From the NCBI GenBank assembly GCA_910578865.1, contig CAJTRM010000016.1, positions 1 through 64,000 of the forward strand: DNA of 64,000 nt. Reading direction: 5' to 3'. Below the pieces are notes generated by a model. It made no database searches and was not told the origin of the DNA. It saw only the letters and a program-made list of their open reading frames with translations. The DNA comes from an uncultured Dorea sp. Its GTDB lineage: Bacteria > Bacillota_A > Clostridia > Lachnospirales > Lachnospiraceae. Every line of letters starts with the position of its first letter. Position 1 is the stretch's first letter. A program made the position numbers and the translations under genes. Below, in pieces: positions 9,233 to 18,491 of the stretch.

Positions 9233-10171
9233 ATGGGTAATAAGAATGAATTGCTTCAGAAGATTGACGAGGGGTATTCAAAGTTCAGCAAGGGCCAGAA
9301 GAAGCTGGCTGATTTTATCCGGGAGGAATATGATAAAGCAGCATTTCTCACGGCGGCAAAGATGGGCGAGGAAGTGGGAGTCAGCGAGTCCACGGTGGTG
9401 CGGTTTGCCATGGCGCTTGGGTATGACGGATATCCGGGATTTCAGAAGGCGCTGGGAGAGATGGTGCGGACAAAACTGAATTCCATACAGAGGATGGAGG
9501 TTACCTACGGCCGGATCAGCCAGGGAGAGATTCTGACTTCTGTTCTGCACTCGGACATCGAGAAGATTAAGCTTACAATGGAAGCAATCGACCACGAGTC
9601 GTTTGAACTGGCGGTGGACACTATATTAAATGCCAGAAGGATCTACGTGGTAGGCATCAGAAGCTGTGCCCCGCTTGCGAGTTTCCTTGGATTTTATCTG
9701 AACCTCATCTGTGAGGATGTGACGGCCGTGAGTACCAATAGCTCAAGCGAGATTTTTGAGCAGCTGCTGCGGATCGGAGGAGAGGACGTCATTATCGGCA
9801 TCAGCTTCCCAAGATATTCTATGAGGACATTGAAGGCGCTGGAGTTTGCAAGCAATCGGAAAGCAAAGGTGATCACATTGACGGACAGCATCCATTCCCC
9901 GATGACGCTGTATTCTTCCTGTAACCTGATCGCAAGAAGCGACATGGCATCTATCGTAGATTCGCTGGTGGCGCCGCTTAGCGTTGTAAATGCACTGGTA
10001 GTAAGCCTTTGTATGAAAAAACAGAAAGAAGTAATTACAACGCTCGAAATGCTGGAGCAAATCTGGGATGAGTATCAGGTGTACAGCAAGGACGAGCTGA
10101 ATATGGTGGATGATAAGGTGGAGCTGTCCGGAAGTGTTCCTCCGGAGGATAAGGACGGGGCGTATGAGTAA
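9233..10171 (+). CDS. RpiR-family transcriptional regulator
   Basis: This 312-residue protein has an N-terminal helix-turn-helix of the RpiR type (GEEVGVSESTVVRFAMALGYDGYPGFQ, about residues 45-70). A SIS sugar-phosphate-binding domain follows (about 120-260). Members sense phosphosugars and control sugar metabolism. The start at 9233 follows AGAGGAATAGG, and the last bases overlap the next gene by eight nucleotides. The ligand and targets are unknown; no sugar genes adjoin it, so it may act at a distance or on the neighbouring decarboxylase operon. Confidence 0.85.
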   Translation: MGNKNELLQKIDEGYSKFSKGQKKLADFIREEYDKAAFLTAAKMGEEVGVSESTVVRFAMALGYDGYPGFQKALGEMVRTKLNSIQRMEVTYGRISQGEILTSVLHSDIEKIKLTMEAIDHESFELAVDTILNARRIYVVGIRSCAPLASFLGFYLNLICEDVTAVSTNSSSEIFEQLLRIGGEDVIIGISFPRYSMRTLKALEFASNRKAKVITLTDSIHSPMTLYSSCNLIARSDMASIVDSLVAPLSVVNALVVSLCMKKQKEVITTLEMLEQIWDEYQVYSKDELNMVDDKVELSGSVPPEDKDGAYE

Positions 10172-11405
10172 GGTTCTGGTTATAGGAGGAGGAGCAGCCG
10201 GGATGTTTGCGGCAATTACAGCTGCAAGATGCGGACATCAGGTGTTTCTCTATGAAAAAAATGAAAAACTAGGCAAGAAACTTTTTATTACCGGCAAAGG
10301 GCGGTGTAACCTTACAAATGCCTGTGATATTGACACACTGTTTTCCGCTGTCGTCAGTAATTCCAGATTTTTGTACAGTAGTTTTTATGGATTTACAAAC
10401 CAGGATGCCGTTGATTTTTTTGAAGGCATCGGTTTGAGAACGAAAGTAGAGCGGGGAAACCGGGTGTTTCCGTGTTCTGACCATTCCTCTGATGTGATCC
10501 GCAGCCTTGAGAGAGAGATGGGCCGTTTGGGAGTTGAACTTCATCTGAACACAGAAGTAACCGGTGTGGCGGATGAGAACGGGGAGTTCCGGCACCTGAT
10601 TCTAAGAGACGGAGCCAGGGTGGCAGGAGACGCCTGTATTGTGGCTACCGGAGGCCTGTCCTATCAAACGACAGGCTCTACGGGAGACGGCTATCGCTTT
10701 GCCAGACAGGCGGGACATCAGGTGACGGAGTGCCTGCCTTCTCTTGTACCTATGGAGGTGAAAGAAAGCTGGCCTGCAAGACTGCAGGGGCTGTCTCTTA
10801 GAAATGTCAGGGCATCAATCTATGACGGCAGGAAGAAAGTGTATGATGATTTCGGAGAAATGCTGTTTACTCATTATGGCGTCAGCGGACCTTTGATGCT
10901 GAGCGCCAGCAGTATTGTGTCAGGAAGATTGAAGAAAAAGGAATTACAGCTTTATATAGACCTGAAGCCGGCTCTGTCCGATGAGACGCTTCATCAGAGG
11001 GTGCTGAGGGATTTTGAAGAAAACCAGAATAAACAGTTTAAAAATGCAGTTGGAAAATTATTCCCGGCCAGACTTGCGCCGGTTATGATAGAATTAAGTG
11101 GTATTCCTTCCGAAAAAAAGGTAAATATCATTTCCAGAGAAGAACGGCAGGAGTTTGTCCGGCTGATCCGGCGGCTTCCGGTAACGCTTACCGGACTTCG
11201 GGGCTATAATGAGGCGGTTATTACCAAGGGAGGCGTCAAGGTCAGAGAGATTGATCCGGCAACCATGGAGTCAAAGCTTGTAAAGAGGCTTTATTTTGTG
11301 GGGGAGGTTCTGGATGTGGATGCCCTGACCGGGGGATTTAATCTGCAGATTGCATGGTCCACAGCCTATGCGGCAGGCATGGCAATCGGAAAGGAAAAGA
11401 AATAA
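10164..11405 (+). CDS. BaiN/HI0933-family FAD-dependent oxidoreductase
   Basis: This 413-residue flavoprotein starts with a dinucleotide-binding fold (VIGGGAAGMFAAITAA) and continues with the family signature KLGKKLFITGKGRCNLTN. The C-terminal FAD-contacting stretch is DVDALTGGFNLQIAWSTAYAAG. Relatives are annotated as aminoacetone oxidase-like or BaiN, and BaiN of bile-acid-converting clostridia belongs here. Presence of the family alone does not indicate bile-acid metabolism because it is widespread. The gene overlaps rpiR by eight bases and lies 19 bases before cmk, so the three are probably cotranscribed. Confidence 0.85.
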   Translation: MSKVLVIGGGAAGMFAAITAARCGHQVFLYEKNEKLGKKLFITGKGRCNLTNACDIDTLFSAVVSNSRFLYSSFYGFTNQDAVDFFEGIGLRTKVERGNRVFPCSDHSSDVIRSLEREMGRLGVELHLNTEVTGVADENGEFRHLILRDGARVAGDACIVATGGLSYQTTGSTGDGYRFARQAGHQVTECLPSLVPMEVKESWPARLQGLSLRNVRASIYDGRKKVYDDFGEMLFTHYGVSGPLMLSASSIVSGRLKKKELQLYIDLKPALSDETLHQRVLRDFEENQNKQFKNAVGKLFPARLAPVMIELSGIPSEKKVNIISREERQEFVRLIRRLPVTLTGLRGYNEAVITKGGVKVREIDPATMESKLVKRLYFVGEVLDVDALTGGFNLQIAWSTAYAAGMAIGKEKK

Positions 11406-11424
11406 AGACGGGTGAGGTGACAAT

Positions 11425-12081
11425 ATGGGATATAATGTGGCAATTGACGGGCCGGCAGGCGCGGGAAAAAGCACAATCGCAAAATTAGTGGCGAAGGAAA
11501 AAGGATTTGTTTATGTCGATACGGGGGCGATGTACCGGGGGCTTGCCATCCATTTCCTGGATCAGGGGATCGGAGCAGATGAGGCGGAAAAGATAACAGA
11601 AGCCTGCAGGGGTGTGGAAGTAACAATCCGTTATGAAGATGGACAGCAGCAGGTATATGTAAACGGGAAAAACGTTACCTTCAGGCTTCGGGAGGAGGCC
11701 GTGGGAAATATGGCGTCCAAGAGCTCTGCCATCCCTGCGGTGCGGGCCAAGCTTTTAGAACTTCAGCAGGAACTTGCAAAAACCCAGGATGTCATTATGG
11801 ACGGCAGGGATATCGGCACCTGTGTACTTCCCGATGCGGACGTAAAGATCTTCCTGACGGCCAGTGTCGATACACGCGCCCGGCGTCGTTATGACGAACT
11901 GAAGGCAAAAGGGATCGCCTGTGATCTCCATGAGATCACAGAGGATATTGTGGAGCGTGACAGGAGGGATTCTACGAGAGAGATCGCCCCGCTTAAGCAG
12001 GCGGAAGACGCAGTTCTTCTGGACAGTTCTGATATGTCCATTGCGGAGGTTGTGGCTGCAATCACACAATTATGCAGGTAG
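11425..12081 (+). CDS. cmk: (d)CMP kinase
   Basis: This 218-residue cytidylate kinase phosphorylates CMP and dCMP with ATP. The P-loop GPAGAGKST is at residues 9-17. YVDTGAMYRG (substrate site), MDGRDIGT and RDRRDSTR (arginine-rich lid) are also present. The length matches the bacterial family. It lies in the order cmk-ispH-rpsA, common in clostridia. Confidence 0.96.
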   Translation: MGYNVAIDGPAGAGKSTIAKLVAKEKGFVYVDTGAMYRGLAIHFLDQGIGADEAEKITEACRGVEVTIRYEDGQQQVYVNGKNVTFRLREEAVGNMASKSSAIPAVRAKLLELQQELAKTQDVIMDGRDIGTCVLPDADVKIFLTASVDTRARRRYDELKAKGIACDLHEITEDIVERDRRDSTREIAPLKQAEDAVLLDSSDMSIAEVVAAITQLCR

Positions 12082-12141
12082 AGGCAGAGTTTAAGTAAGA
12101 CCATACCCTCAGTGACAGAGGAAAGGAAAGAAGGAGTCTGT

Positions 12142-12999
12142 ATGAAAATAGAACTTGCCAGGACAGCCGGCTTTTGCTTCGGCGTAAAGCGGGCCGTAGA
12201 CACGGTATATGAACAGGTGGAAAAGAACCGGACAGAAAAAATATATACCTACGGGCCGATCATTCACAATGAGGAAGTGATCAGGGATATGGAGCGCCGG
12301 GGAGTCTGTGTTTTAAACAGCGTTTCGGAACTGAAGGAACTGAAGGAAGGGGTCGTTATCATACGTTCTCACGGGGTGCCGGAGTCGGTGTATGATCTGT
12401 TGGAAAAGAAAGGACTGGCTTTTGTAGATGCCACCTGCCCTTATGTGAAGAAAATACACAGGATCGTCCGTGAGAAAAGCCGGAGCGGGGCCCATATCAT
12501 AATTGTAGGAAACGCGGAACATCCCGAGGTAGAGGGGATCCGCGGATGGGCGAATGAACCGGCGACAGTCATACAGACGGCAGAGGAGGCAGAGTCATTC
12601 TGCCTGGCGGATGGGAATCAGAAGATTTGCATCGTATCCCAAACGACATTTAATTACAATAAATTCAAAGATATAGTTGAAATTATAGAAAAAAAGGGGT
12701 ATGATATAATTGTTTTAAATACGATTTGCAATGCGACGAAAGAGCGTCAGGAAGAGGCTTACGACATTGCAAAGAGGGCAGGGGCTATGATCGTGATAGG
12801 CGACAGGCGCAGTTCCAATACCCGTAAGTTATTTGAAATATGCAGCAATGCATGTGCGGATACGTACTATATACAGACACTTGACGATTTGGATATGAAT
12901 CAATTAAGGTCCGTGGAAACAGTAGGTATTACAGCAGGGGCATCCACGCCCAATAATATAATTGAGGAGGTTCAAAATAATGTCAGAATTAACTTTTGA
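12142..12999 (+). CDS. ispH: 4-hydroxy-3-methylbut-2-enyl diphosphate reductase
   Basis: This 285-residue [4Fe-4S] enzyme is the last step of the MEP isoprenoid pathway. It carries AGFCFGVKRAV with the first cluster cysteine, DATCPYVKK with the second, and a third at NTICNAT. The active-site glutamate lies in HPEVEGI. The start at 12142 has GAAGGAG upstream. Its last 20 bases overlap rpsA in another frame. In many clostridia these two are one fused protein; here they are separate, with the rpsA ribosome site inside the ispH coding sequence. Confidence 0.95.
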   Translation: MKIELARTAGFCFGVKRAVDTVYEQVEKNRTEKIYTYGPIIHNEEVIRDMERRGVCVLNSVSELKELKEGVVIIRSHGVPESVYDLLEKKGLAFVDATCPYVKKIHRIVREKSRSGAHIIIVGNAEHPEVEGIRGWANEPATVIQTAEEAESFCLADGNQKICIVSQTTFNYNKFKDIVEIIEKKGYDIIVLNTICNATKERQEEAYDIAKRAGAMIVIGDRRSSNTRKLFEICSNACADTYYIQTLDDLDMNQLRSVETVGITAGASTPNNIIEEVQNNVRINF

Positions 13000-14086
13000 A
13001 CAAATGCTAGAAGAGTCTTTTAAGACAATTAGAAATGGAGAGGTTGTAGACGGTACTGTTATTGACGTTAAGCCGGATGAGATTATCTTAAATATAGGGT
13101 ATAAGGCTGATGGTATCATCATGAGAAGTGAATATACCAATGAACCGAATGTGGATTTAACAACGATGGTATCTGTCGGCGACCAGATGACAGTAAAAGT
13201 GTTGAAAGTGAATGACGGGGAAGGCCAGGTGCTGTTGACATATAAGAGGCTGGCGGCCGAGAAGGGAAATGAAAGGCTGAAAGAAGCTTACGAAAACCAT
13301 GAAGTGCTGAGAGCTCCGGTAGCCCAGATCCTTGGCGGAGGCTTAAGTGTTGTCGTTGAGGAGGCAAGAGTTTTCATTCCTGCAAGCCTTGTGTCTGACA
13401 CTTATGAGAAAGATCTGAGTAAATATCAGGATCAGGAGATTGAATTTGTAATCAGTGAATTTAATCCGAGAAGAAACCGTGTGATCGGAGACAGGAGACA
13501 GCTTTTGGTGGCTGAACGTGCAGAGAAGCAAAAAGAATTATTTGAGAGACTTCAGGTTGGAGATGCCGTAGAAGGAACTGTGAAAAATGTAACCGATTTC
13601 GGTGCTTTCGTTGATCTCGGGGGCGTAGACGGATTGCTGCATATTTCTGAAATGTCCTGGGGCCGTGTAGATAATCCAAGAAAGGTATTTCAGGTTGGAG
13701 ATGAGTTAAAGGTACTCATCAAAGACATTAATGATACAAAGATTGCGTTAAGTCTGAAGTTCCCGGAGACAAATCCGTGGGCAAATGCAGCGGAGACATA
13801 TGCGGTAGGCAATGTGATCGAAGGAAGAGTTGCAAGGATGACCGATTTTGGTGCCTTTGTGGAACTTGCACCGGGTGTGGATGCACTTCTTCATGTTTCT
13901 CAGATCTCAAGGGCACATGTGGACAAACCGTCAGATGTGTTATCTGTAGGTCAGATAATTGAAGCTAAGGTTGTGGATCTTAACGAGGCTGACAAAAAGA
14001 TCAGCCTGAGCATGAAAGCATTAGAACCAATGGAAGAAACTGTAGCAGAAGGCGGAGATGAAGTCAGTGAAGATGTTGCTGAATAA
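12980..14086 (+). CDS. rpsA: 30S ribosomal protein S1 homologue (four S1 domains)
   Basis: This 368-residue RNA-binding protein has four S1 OB-fold repeats (about residues 15-85, 100-170, 185-255 and 270-345). Repeats three and four carry the classic VTDFGAFVDLG and MTDFGAFVELA cores. An acidic tail follows. The four-domain length is normal for Firmicutes, against six in E. coli. GAGGAGG at 12964-12970, within ispH, serves the start. A clear terminator follows the gene. Confidence 0.93.
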   Translation: MSELTFEQMLEESFKTIRNGEVVDGTVIDVKPDEIILNIGYKADGIIMRSEYTNEPNVDLTTMVSVGDQMTVKVLKVNDGEGQVLLTYKRLAAEKGNERLKEAYENHEVLRAPVAQILGGGLSVVVEEARVFIPASLVSDTYEKDLSKYQDQEIEFVISEFNPRRNRVIGDRRQLLVAERAEKQKELFERLQVGDAVEGTVKNVTDFGAFVDLGGVDGLLHISEMSWGRVDNPRKVFQVGDELKVLIKDINDTKIALSLKFPETNPWANAAETYAVGNVIEGRVARMTDFGAFVELAPGVDALLHVSQISRAHVDKPSDVLSVGQIIEAKVVDLNEADKKISLSMKALEPMEETVAEGGDEVSEDVAE

Positions 14087-14121
14087 GAATCTGGAACTTC
14101 ATAAAATAATGGCAGTAACAG

Positions 14122-14150
14122 GATAGAGGCTTTCTAAGCCTCTATCTTTT
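14122..14150 (+). terminator. Terminator after rpsA
   Basis: GATAGAGGCTT, a 3-base loop, AAGCCTCTATC and TTTT. Confidence 0.85.
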
Positions 14151-14209
14151 GTATGTTAAAAAAACAACGAGATGTTTGTGGAAATATACAATAAAATGCC
14201 GATATTTAC

Positions 14210-14238
14210 TGGATAAATGGGGCGTTTTCATGTATAGT
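14210..14238 (+). promoter_or_regulatory. Putative rnf operon promoter
   Basis: A weak TGGATA -35 (14210-14215) lies 17 bases from TATAGT (14233-14238), 34 bases before rnfC. I saw no clear Rex operator (TTGTTAA-N4-TTAACAA) here. Confidence 0.45.
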
Positions 14239-14272
14239 ATATAAAGAGATCAAAGGAAGGAAGGAAAAGAGG

Positions 14273-15592
14273 ATGGCATTGTTGACATTTAAGGGTGGTA
14301 TTCATCCGGATGATGGCAAGAGCCTGGCAAAAGAGAAGGCAATTGTCGAAGTGGCGCCAAAGGGGGATCTGGTATATCCTGTTTCCCAGCATATTGGTGC
14401 GCCTGCCAGTCCGGTAGTAGCGGTTGGAGACCATGTTTTGAAGGGCCAGATGATAGCGGAGGCGGGCGGATTTGTATCTGCGCCGATCTATGCTTCTGTA
14501 TCCGGGACAGTGAAAGCTATTGCCCCGCGCCTGAATCCAACCGGAGGAACGGTGAACAGTATTATTATTGAGAATGACGGGGAGTACAAGGAAGTAGAAT
14601 ACCCGGCTGTGAAACCGCTTCAGGAGATGACGAAGGAAGAGGTTCTTAATGCGATCGGCCAGGCGGGAGTTGTAGGTATGGGAGGAGCAGGTTTCCCTAC
14701 CAGGGTGAAGCTTTCACCGAAGGAGCCCGATAAGATTGAGTACATTATCGCAAACTGTGCAGAGTGTGAACCATATATCACAGCAGACTACAGATGTATG
14801 TTGGAGATGCCCGAGAAGCTTGTCGGAGGCATGAAGATCGTCCTTTCGCTGTTTGATAATGCGAAAGGTATTTTCGGTGTAGAGGACAATAAGCCGGATT
14901 GTATCGAGAAACTCAGAGAACTTACAAAGGATGAGCCGCGTATGGAGGTTCTGGCATTAAAGACCAAGTACCCGCAGGGCGGAGAACGCCAGCTGATCTA
15001 TGCAACAACAGGAAGGGCGATCAATTCTGCTATGCTTCCTGCGGATGCCGGGTGTGTCGTAAACAATGTTGCGACATTGATCAGCATTTATCAGGCGGTG
15101 GCAGAGGGCAGGCCGTCTATGGAGCGTGTAGTTACAGTGAGCGGCAACGCAGTAAACGAGCCGGGCAACTTCCGTGTTCCGTTTGGGATCAACCAGGCAG
15201 AGCTTGTGGAAGCAGCAGGCGGATTTAAGAGCGAGCCGGAGAAACTGATATCCGGCGGTCCTATGATGGGATTTGCGATGTTTACACTGGATGTACCTGT
15301 AACAAAGACTTCTTCATCCATTCTTGGTTTTACCAAAGACGAAGTCGCAAAATATGAACCTACGGCATGTATCAACTGTGGACGCTGTGTGGACGCATGT
15401 CCGAGCCGGCTGATTCCGTCAAGGCTTGCGGATTATGCGGAGCACCATGACGAAGCGGCATTTACGTCCCATGAGGGAATGGAATGTATGGAATGCGGTT
15501 CCTGTAGTTTTGTATGTCCTGCAAAGCGCCATCTGAAGCAGGCGATCGGTTCCATGAGAAAAATTGCACTGGCAAATCGCAAGAAAAAATAA
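14273..15592 (+). CDS. rnfC: Rnf complex subunit C
   Basis: This 439-residue peripheral subunit of the ferredoxin:NAD+ oxidoreductase probably holds the NADH/FMN site, as in its homologues NqrF/Nuo51. An N-terminal barrel-sandwich domain is followed by GVVGMGGAGFPTRVK (nucleotide site). Two [4Fe-4S] motifs close the protein: CINCGRCVDACP starting at Cys366 and CMECGSCSFVCP about 40 residues later. It is the first gene of the rnfCDGEAB operon, an order typical of Clostridia. Confidence 0.95.
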   Translation: MALLTFKGGIHPDDGKSLAKEKAIVEVAPKGDLVYPVSQHIGAPASPVVAVGDHVLKGQMIAEAGGFVSAPIYASVSGTVKAIAPRLNPTGGTVNSIIIENDGEYKEVEYPAVKPLQEMTKEEVLNAIGQAGVVGMGGAGFPTRVKLSPKEPDKIEYIIANCAECEPYITADYRCMLEMPEKLVGGMKIVLSLFDNAKGIFGVEDNKPDCIEKLRELTKDEPRMEVLALKTKYPQGGERQLIYATTGRAINSAMLPADAGCVVNNVATLISIYQAVAEGRPSMERVVTVSGNAVNEPGNFRVPFGINQAELVEAAGGFKSEPEKLISGGPMMGFAMFTLDVPVTKTSSSILGFTKDEVAKYEPTACINCGRCVDACPSRLIPSRLADYAEHHDEAAFTSHEGMECMECGSCSFVCPAKRHLKQAIGSMRKIALANRKKK

Positions 15593-15622
15593 TATGAGAG
15601 AAAGAGGAAGAGGTGAATTATC

Positions 15623-16573
15623 GTGAGTGAGAACAAAGTTAAACTGTCATCTTCACCACATATTCGTGACAAAGTTACCTCCGGCAATATTATGCTTATG
15701 GTTGCCATTGCACTTTTGCCGGCTTCAGCCTTTGGAGTATGGAACTTTGGGATGCCAGCATTGATCATGCTGGTCACAACAACTGTGACAGCAGTTCTGA
15801 CAGAGTACATATATGAAAAACTGATGCATAAAAAAATTACGATCAACGATTTCAGCGCCGCAGTTACCGGCCTTCTGCTTGGGCTTAATATGCCGGCTAC
15901 AGCGCCGTGGTGGATGGGCGCACTGGGCAGTGTGTTCGCAATTCTGATCGTAAAGCAGCTGTTCGGAGGACTGGGGCAGAATTTTATGAATCCCGCACTT
16001 GGTGCGAGATGCTTTCTGCTGATTTCTTTTACCGGGCAGATGACAAGATTTGTCTATGACGGTACCACAGGGGCTACCCCGCTTGCAGTTTTAAAGGAGG
16101 GGGGAACCGTAGATTCCATGGATATGCTCATCGGTACAATTCCGGGAACGATCGGAGAGACTTCTGTGATTGCAATTATTGCAGGCGCGATCTTCCTGAT
16201 CCTGATGGGGGTTATCGACCTTCGGATCCCGGGCACTTACATTGTGACCTTCGTAATCTTTGTCGGTATTTTCGGACAGTTTACCAAGGCAGGTGCAGGA
16301 CTTTTTGATCCGCAGTACATTACTGCACATCTTTGCGGCGGCGGTCTGATGCTGGGGGCATGGTTTATGGCAACGGATTATGTTACATCCCCGATCACCA
16401 AAAAAGGCCAGTATGTATTCGGAGTCCTTCTTGGTATCCTGACCGGCCTGTTCCGTCTCTTCGGCGGTTCGGCGGAAGGAGTCTCTTATGCAATCATCAT
16501 CGGCAACCTTCTGGTTCCGCTGATTGAAAGAGTTACTCTTCCAAAACCATTCGGTAAAGGAGGAGAGAAATAA
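15623..16573 (+). CDS. rnfD: Rnf complex subunit D
   Basis: This 316-residue membrane subunit carries a covalent FMN. The attachment motif GATPLA puts the flavinylated threonine at residue 152. About ten hydrophobic helices are seen. It starts with GTG after AGGAAGAGG. The stop codon TAA shares one base with the rnfG start, so the two are translationally coupled. Confidence 0.94.
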   Translation: MSENKVKLSSSPHIRDKVTSGNIMLMVAIALLPASAFGVWNFGMPALIMLVTTTVTAVLTEYIYEKLMHKKITINDFSAAVTGLLLGLNMPATAPWWMGALGSVFAILIVKQLFGGLGQNFMNPALGARCFLLISFTGQMTRFVYDGTTGATPLAVLKEGGTVDSMDMLIGTIPGTIGETSVIAIIAGAIFLILMGVIDLRIPGTYIVTFVIFVGIFGQFTKAGAGLFDPQYITAHLCGGGLMLGAWFMATDYVTSPITKKGQYVFGVLLGILTGLFRLFGGSAEGVSYAIIIGNLLVPLIERVTLPKPFGKGGEK

Positions 16574-17151
16574 TGAATAAGATTATTAAGAATACAGTAA
16601 TTCTTACATTGATCACTTTGATTGCCGGTCTTGCTCTCGGGTTCGTGTATGAGATTACGAAAGATCCGATCGCACAGGCGAAAGATGATGCAAAGAAAAA
16701 GGCGTGGCAGGAAGTATTCCCCGAGGCGGATATGAATGATTTCGTGGCTCAGGAAGTGGATCAGGCTGCAGCGGATGCCGCCATCAAGGCAGTAGGAGCC
16801 AATGCAACGGTAGATGAGGTCTGCAAGGCGGGCGAGGACGGATATGTGGTTACCACAACGTCCAAGGAAGGGTACGGCGGCAATATCCAGATTACCGTAG
16901 GTATCACGGCGGACGGTACGGTGAGCGGTATTTCGATTCTGTCCATCAGCGAGACGGCCGGACTTGGCATGAAGGCAACAGAGCCGGCGTTCTATGGACA
17001 ATATGAGGGAAAACAGGCAGAGAAGTTTGCAGTGTCCAAGGACGGCGGAGAAGGAGAGCCCATTGATGCGATCAGCGGTGCGACCATTACGTCAAGGGCT
17101 GTAACGGCGGCTGTAAACGTAGCGCTTGCATATTATCAGAACGGGTTTTAG
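16573..17151 (+). CDS. rnfG: Rnf complex subunit G
   Basis: This 192-residue subunit has one N-terminal membrane helix and an extracytoplasmic FMN_bind domain. The motif DAISGATITS gives the covalent FMN site at Thr171. Flavinylation would need ApbE, which is not in this window. It overlaps rnfD by one base. Confidence 0.94.
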   Translation: MNKIIKNTVILTLITLIAGLALGFVYEITKDPIAQAKDDAKKKAWQEVFPEADMNDFVAQEVDQAAADAAIKAVGANATVDEVCKAGEDGYVVTTTSKEGYGGNIQITVGITADGTVSGISILSISETAGLGMKATEPAFYGQYEGKQAEKFAVSKDGGEGEPIDAISGATITSRAVTAAVNVALAYYQNGF

Positions 17152-17163
17152 GAGGTAGTGAAT

Positions 17164-17889
17164 ATGAGTGGTTGTACTGAAAGAGTATATAATGGTTTAG
17201 TAAAAGAAAACCCTACCTTCGTCCTGATGCTTGGTATGTGTCCGACACTTGCTGTCACCACATCAGCCATCAATGGAGCTGGTATGGGGCTTTCTACGAC
17301 AGTCGTATTGGTATTATCCAATATGCTGATTTCCATGCTGCGTAAGATTATTCCGGATTCTCTTCGTATCCCGGCATTTATTGTAGTCGTAGCATCCTTT
17401 GTAACGATCGTACAGTTTCTTTTGGAGGGATTTGTTCCGAGTCTCTATGATTCACTTGGGCTTTACATCCCGCTGATCGTTGTTAACTGTATTATCCTGG
17501 GGCGTGCCGAGAGCTACGCGTCCAAGAACGGCGTGCTGCTTTCTATGTTTGACGGAATCGGTATGGGACTTGGTTTTACGGTGGGTCTTACAGCTATCGG
17601 TATTGTCCGTGAGCTGGTCGGCGCCGGAAAGATTTTCGGCTATCAGCTTCTTCCGCTTGCCGATGAGGCGGCCGGAAAGGGAGGCTATGTGCCGGTAACC
17701 ATCTTTATCCTGGCTCCGGGAGCGTTCCTCGTGCTGGCAGGGCTTACGGCTCTCCAGAACAAGATGAAGAACAATGCAAAGAAGAAGGGCAAAAAAGTAG
17801 TAGAGACAGCTTCCTGCGGAGAGGGCTGTGCGTCCTGTACAAACAGTGCATGCGGCGGCAAAGTATTTCCGACAGGGAATGAAGAGTAG
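17164..17889 (+). CDS. rnfE: Rnf complex subunit E with cysteine-rich C-terminal tail
   Basis: This 241-residue membrane subunit is homologous to RnfA. The six-helix core includes NPTFVLMLGMCPTLAVTTS, whose cysteine is the kind that ligates the intramembrane iron site. After the last helix comes a lysine-rich stretch and then a tail with four cysteines spaced C-x3-C-x2-C-x4-C (CGEGCASCTNSAC). The start at 17164 is chosen over GTG 17158 because GGAGG lies eight bases upstream. The tail lies beyond the canonical subunit and may bind metal. Confidence 0.92.
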   Translation: MSGCTERVYNGLVKENPTFVLMLGMCPTLAVTTSAINGAGMGLSTTVVLVLSNMLISMLRKIIPDSLRIPAFIVVVASFVTIVQFLLEGFVPSLYDSLGLYIPLIVVNCIILGRAESYASKNGVLLSMFDGIGMGLGFTVGLTAIGIVRELVGAGKIFGYQLLPLADEAAGKGGYVPVTIFILAPGAFLVLAGLTALQNKMKNNAKKKGKKVVETASCGEGCASCTNSACGGKVFPTGNEE

Positions 17890-17902
17890 GAGGAGTACAT
17901 AG

Positions 17903-18478
17903 ATGAAAGAATTATTGATTATTGCAATTGGTTCCGCACTTGTAAATAACGTTGTACTCAGCCAGTTCCTTGGTATCTGTCCGTTCCTCGGCGTTTCCAA
18001 AAAGGTGGAGACGGCGTCCGGCATGGGCGGTGCGGTTATTTTCGTTATTACGATTGCATCCTTTTTTGCAGGTTTGATTTATAAGTTTATTTTGGCACCG
18101 TTACATTTTGAATACCTGCAGACGATCGTGTTTATTCTTGTAATTGCAGCGCTTGTCCAGTTTGTTGAAATGTTCCTTAAGAAGGCTATGCCCTCCCTTT
18201 ATAATGCGTTGGGTGTGTATCTGCCGCTGATTACCACAAACTGTGCAGTGCTTGGTGTTGCACTTGCAAACGTTCAGAAAGAATATTCACTGCTTCAGGG
18301 AGTGATCAACGGCATCGGCATTTCCGTAGGTTTTGCCATTGCCATTGTGATACTGGCAGGGATCCGTGAGAAAATGGAATATAACGATGTGTCAGAGTCT
18401 TTCCAGGGAACTCCGATCGTACTGATTACATCAGCACTTATGGCAATCGCGTTCTTTGGATTCTCTGGACTGATATAG
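17903..18478 (+). CDS. rnfA: Rnf complex subunit A
   Basis: This 191-residue, six-helix membrane subunit is full length. It has the conserved ALVNNVVLSQFLGICPFLG near the N-terminus and LPLITTNCAVLGVAL in the middle. Each holds one of the cysteines that pair with RnfE to bind the intramembrane iron-sulfur centre. GGAGGAG precedes it. Confidence 0.95.
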   Translation: MKELLIIAIGSALVNNVVLSQFLGICPFLGVSKKVETASGMGGAVIFVITIASFFAGLIYKFILAPLHFEYLQTIVFILVIAALVQFVEMFLKKAMPSLYNALGVYLPLITTNCAVLGVALANVQKEYSLLQGVINGIGISVGFAIAIVILAGIREKMEYNDVSESFQGTPIVLITSALMAIAFFGFSGLI

Positions 18479-18491
18479 GAGGAGACAGACT

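Noticed and set aside
10164..11405. Bile-acid 7-dehydroxylation gene baiN as evidence of a bai pathway
   Set aside because: The flavoprotein family is widespread, and no other bai gene is nearby.
14151..14272. Rex operator controlling rnf
   Set aside because: I looked for TTGTTAA-N4-TTAACAA or near matches here and before nfnA and rex; none was convincing by eye.
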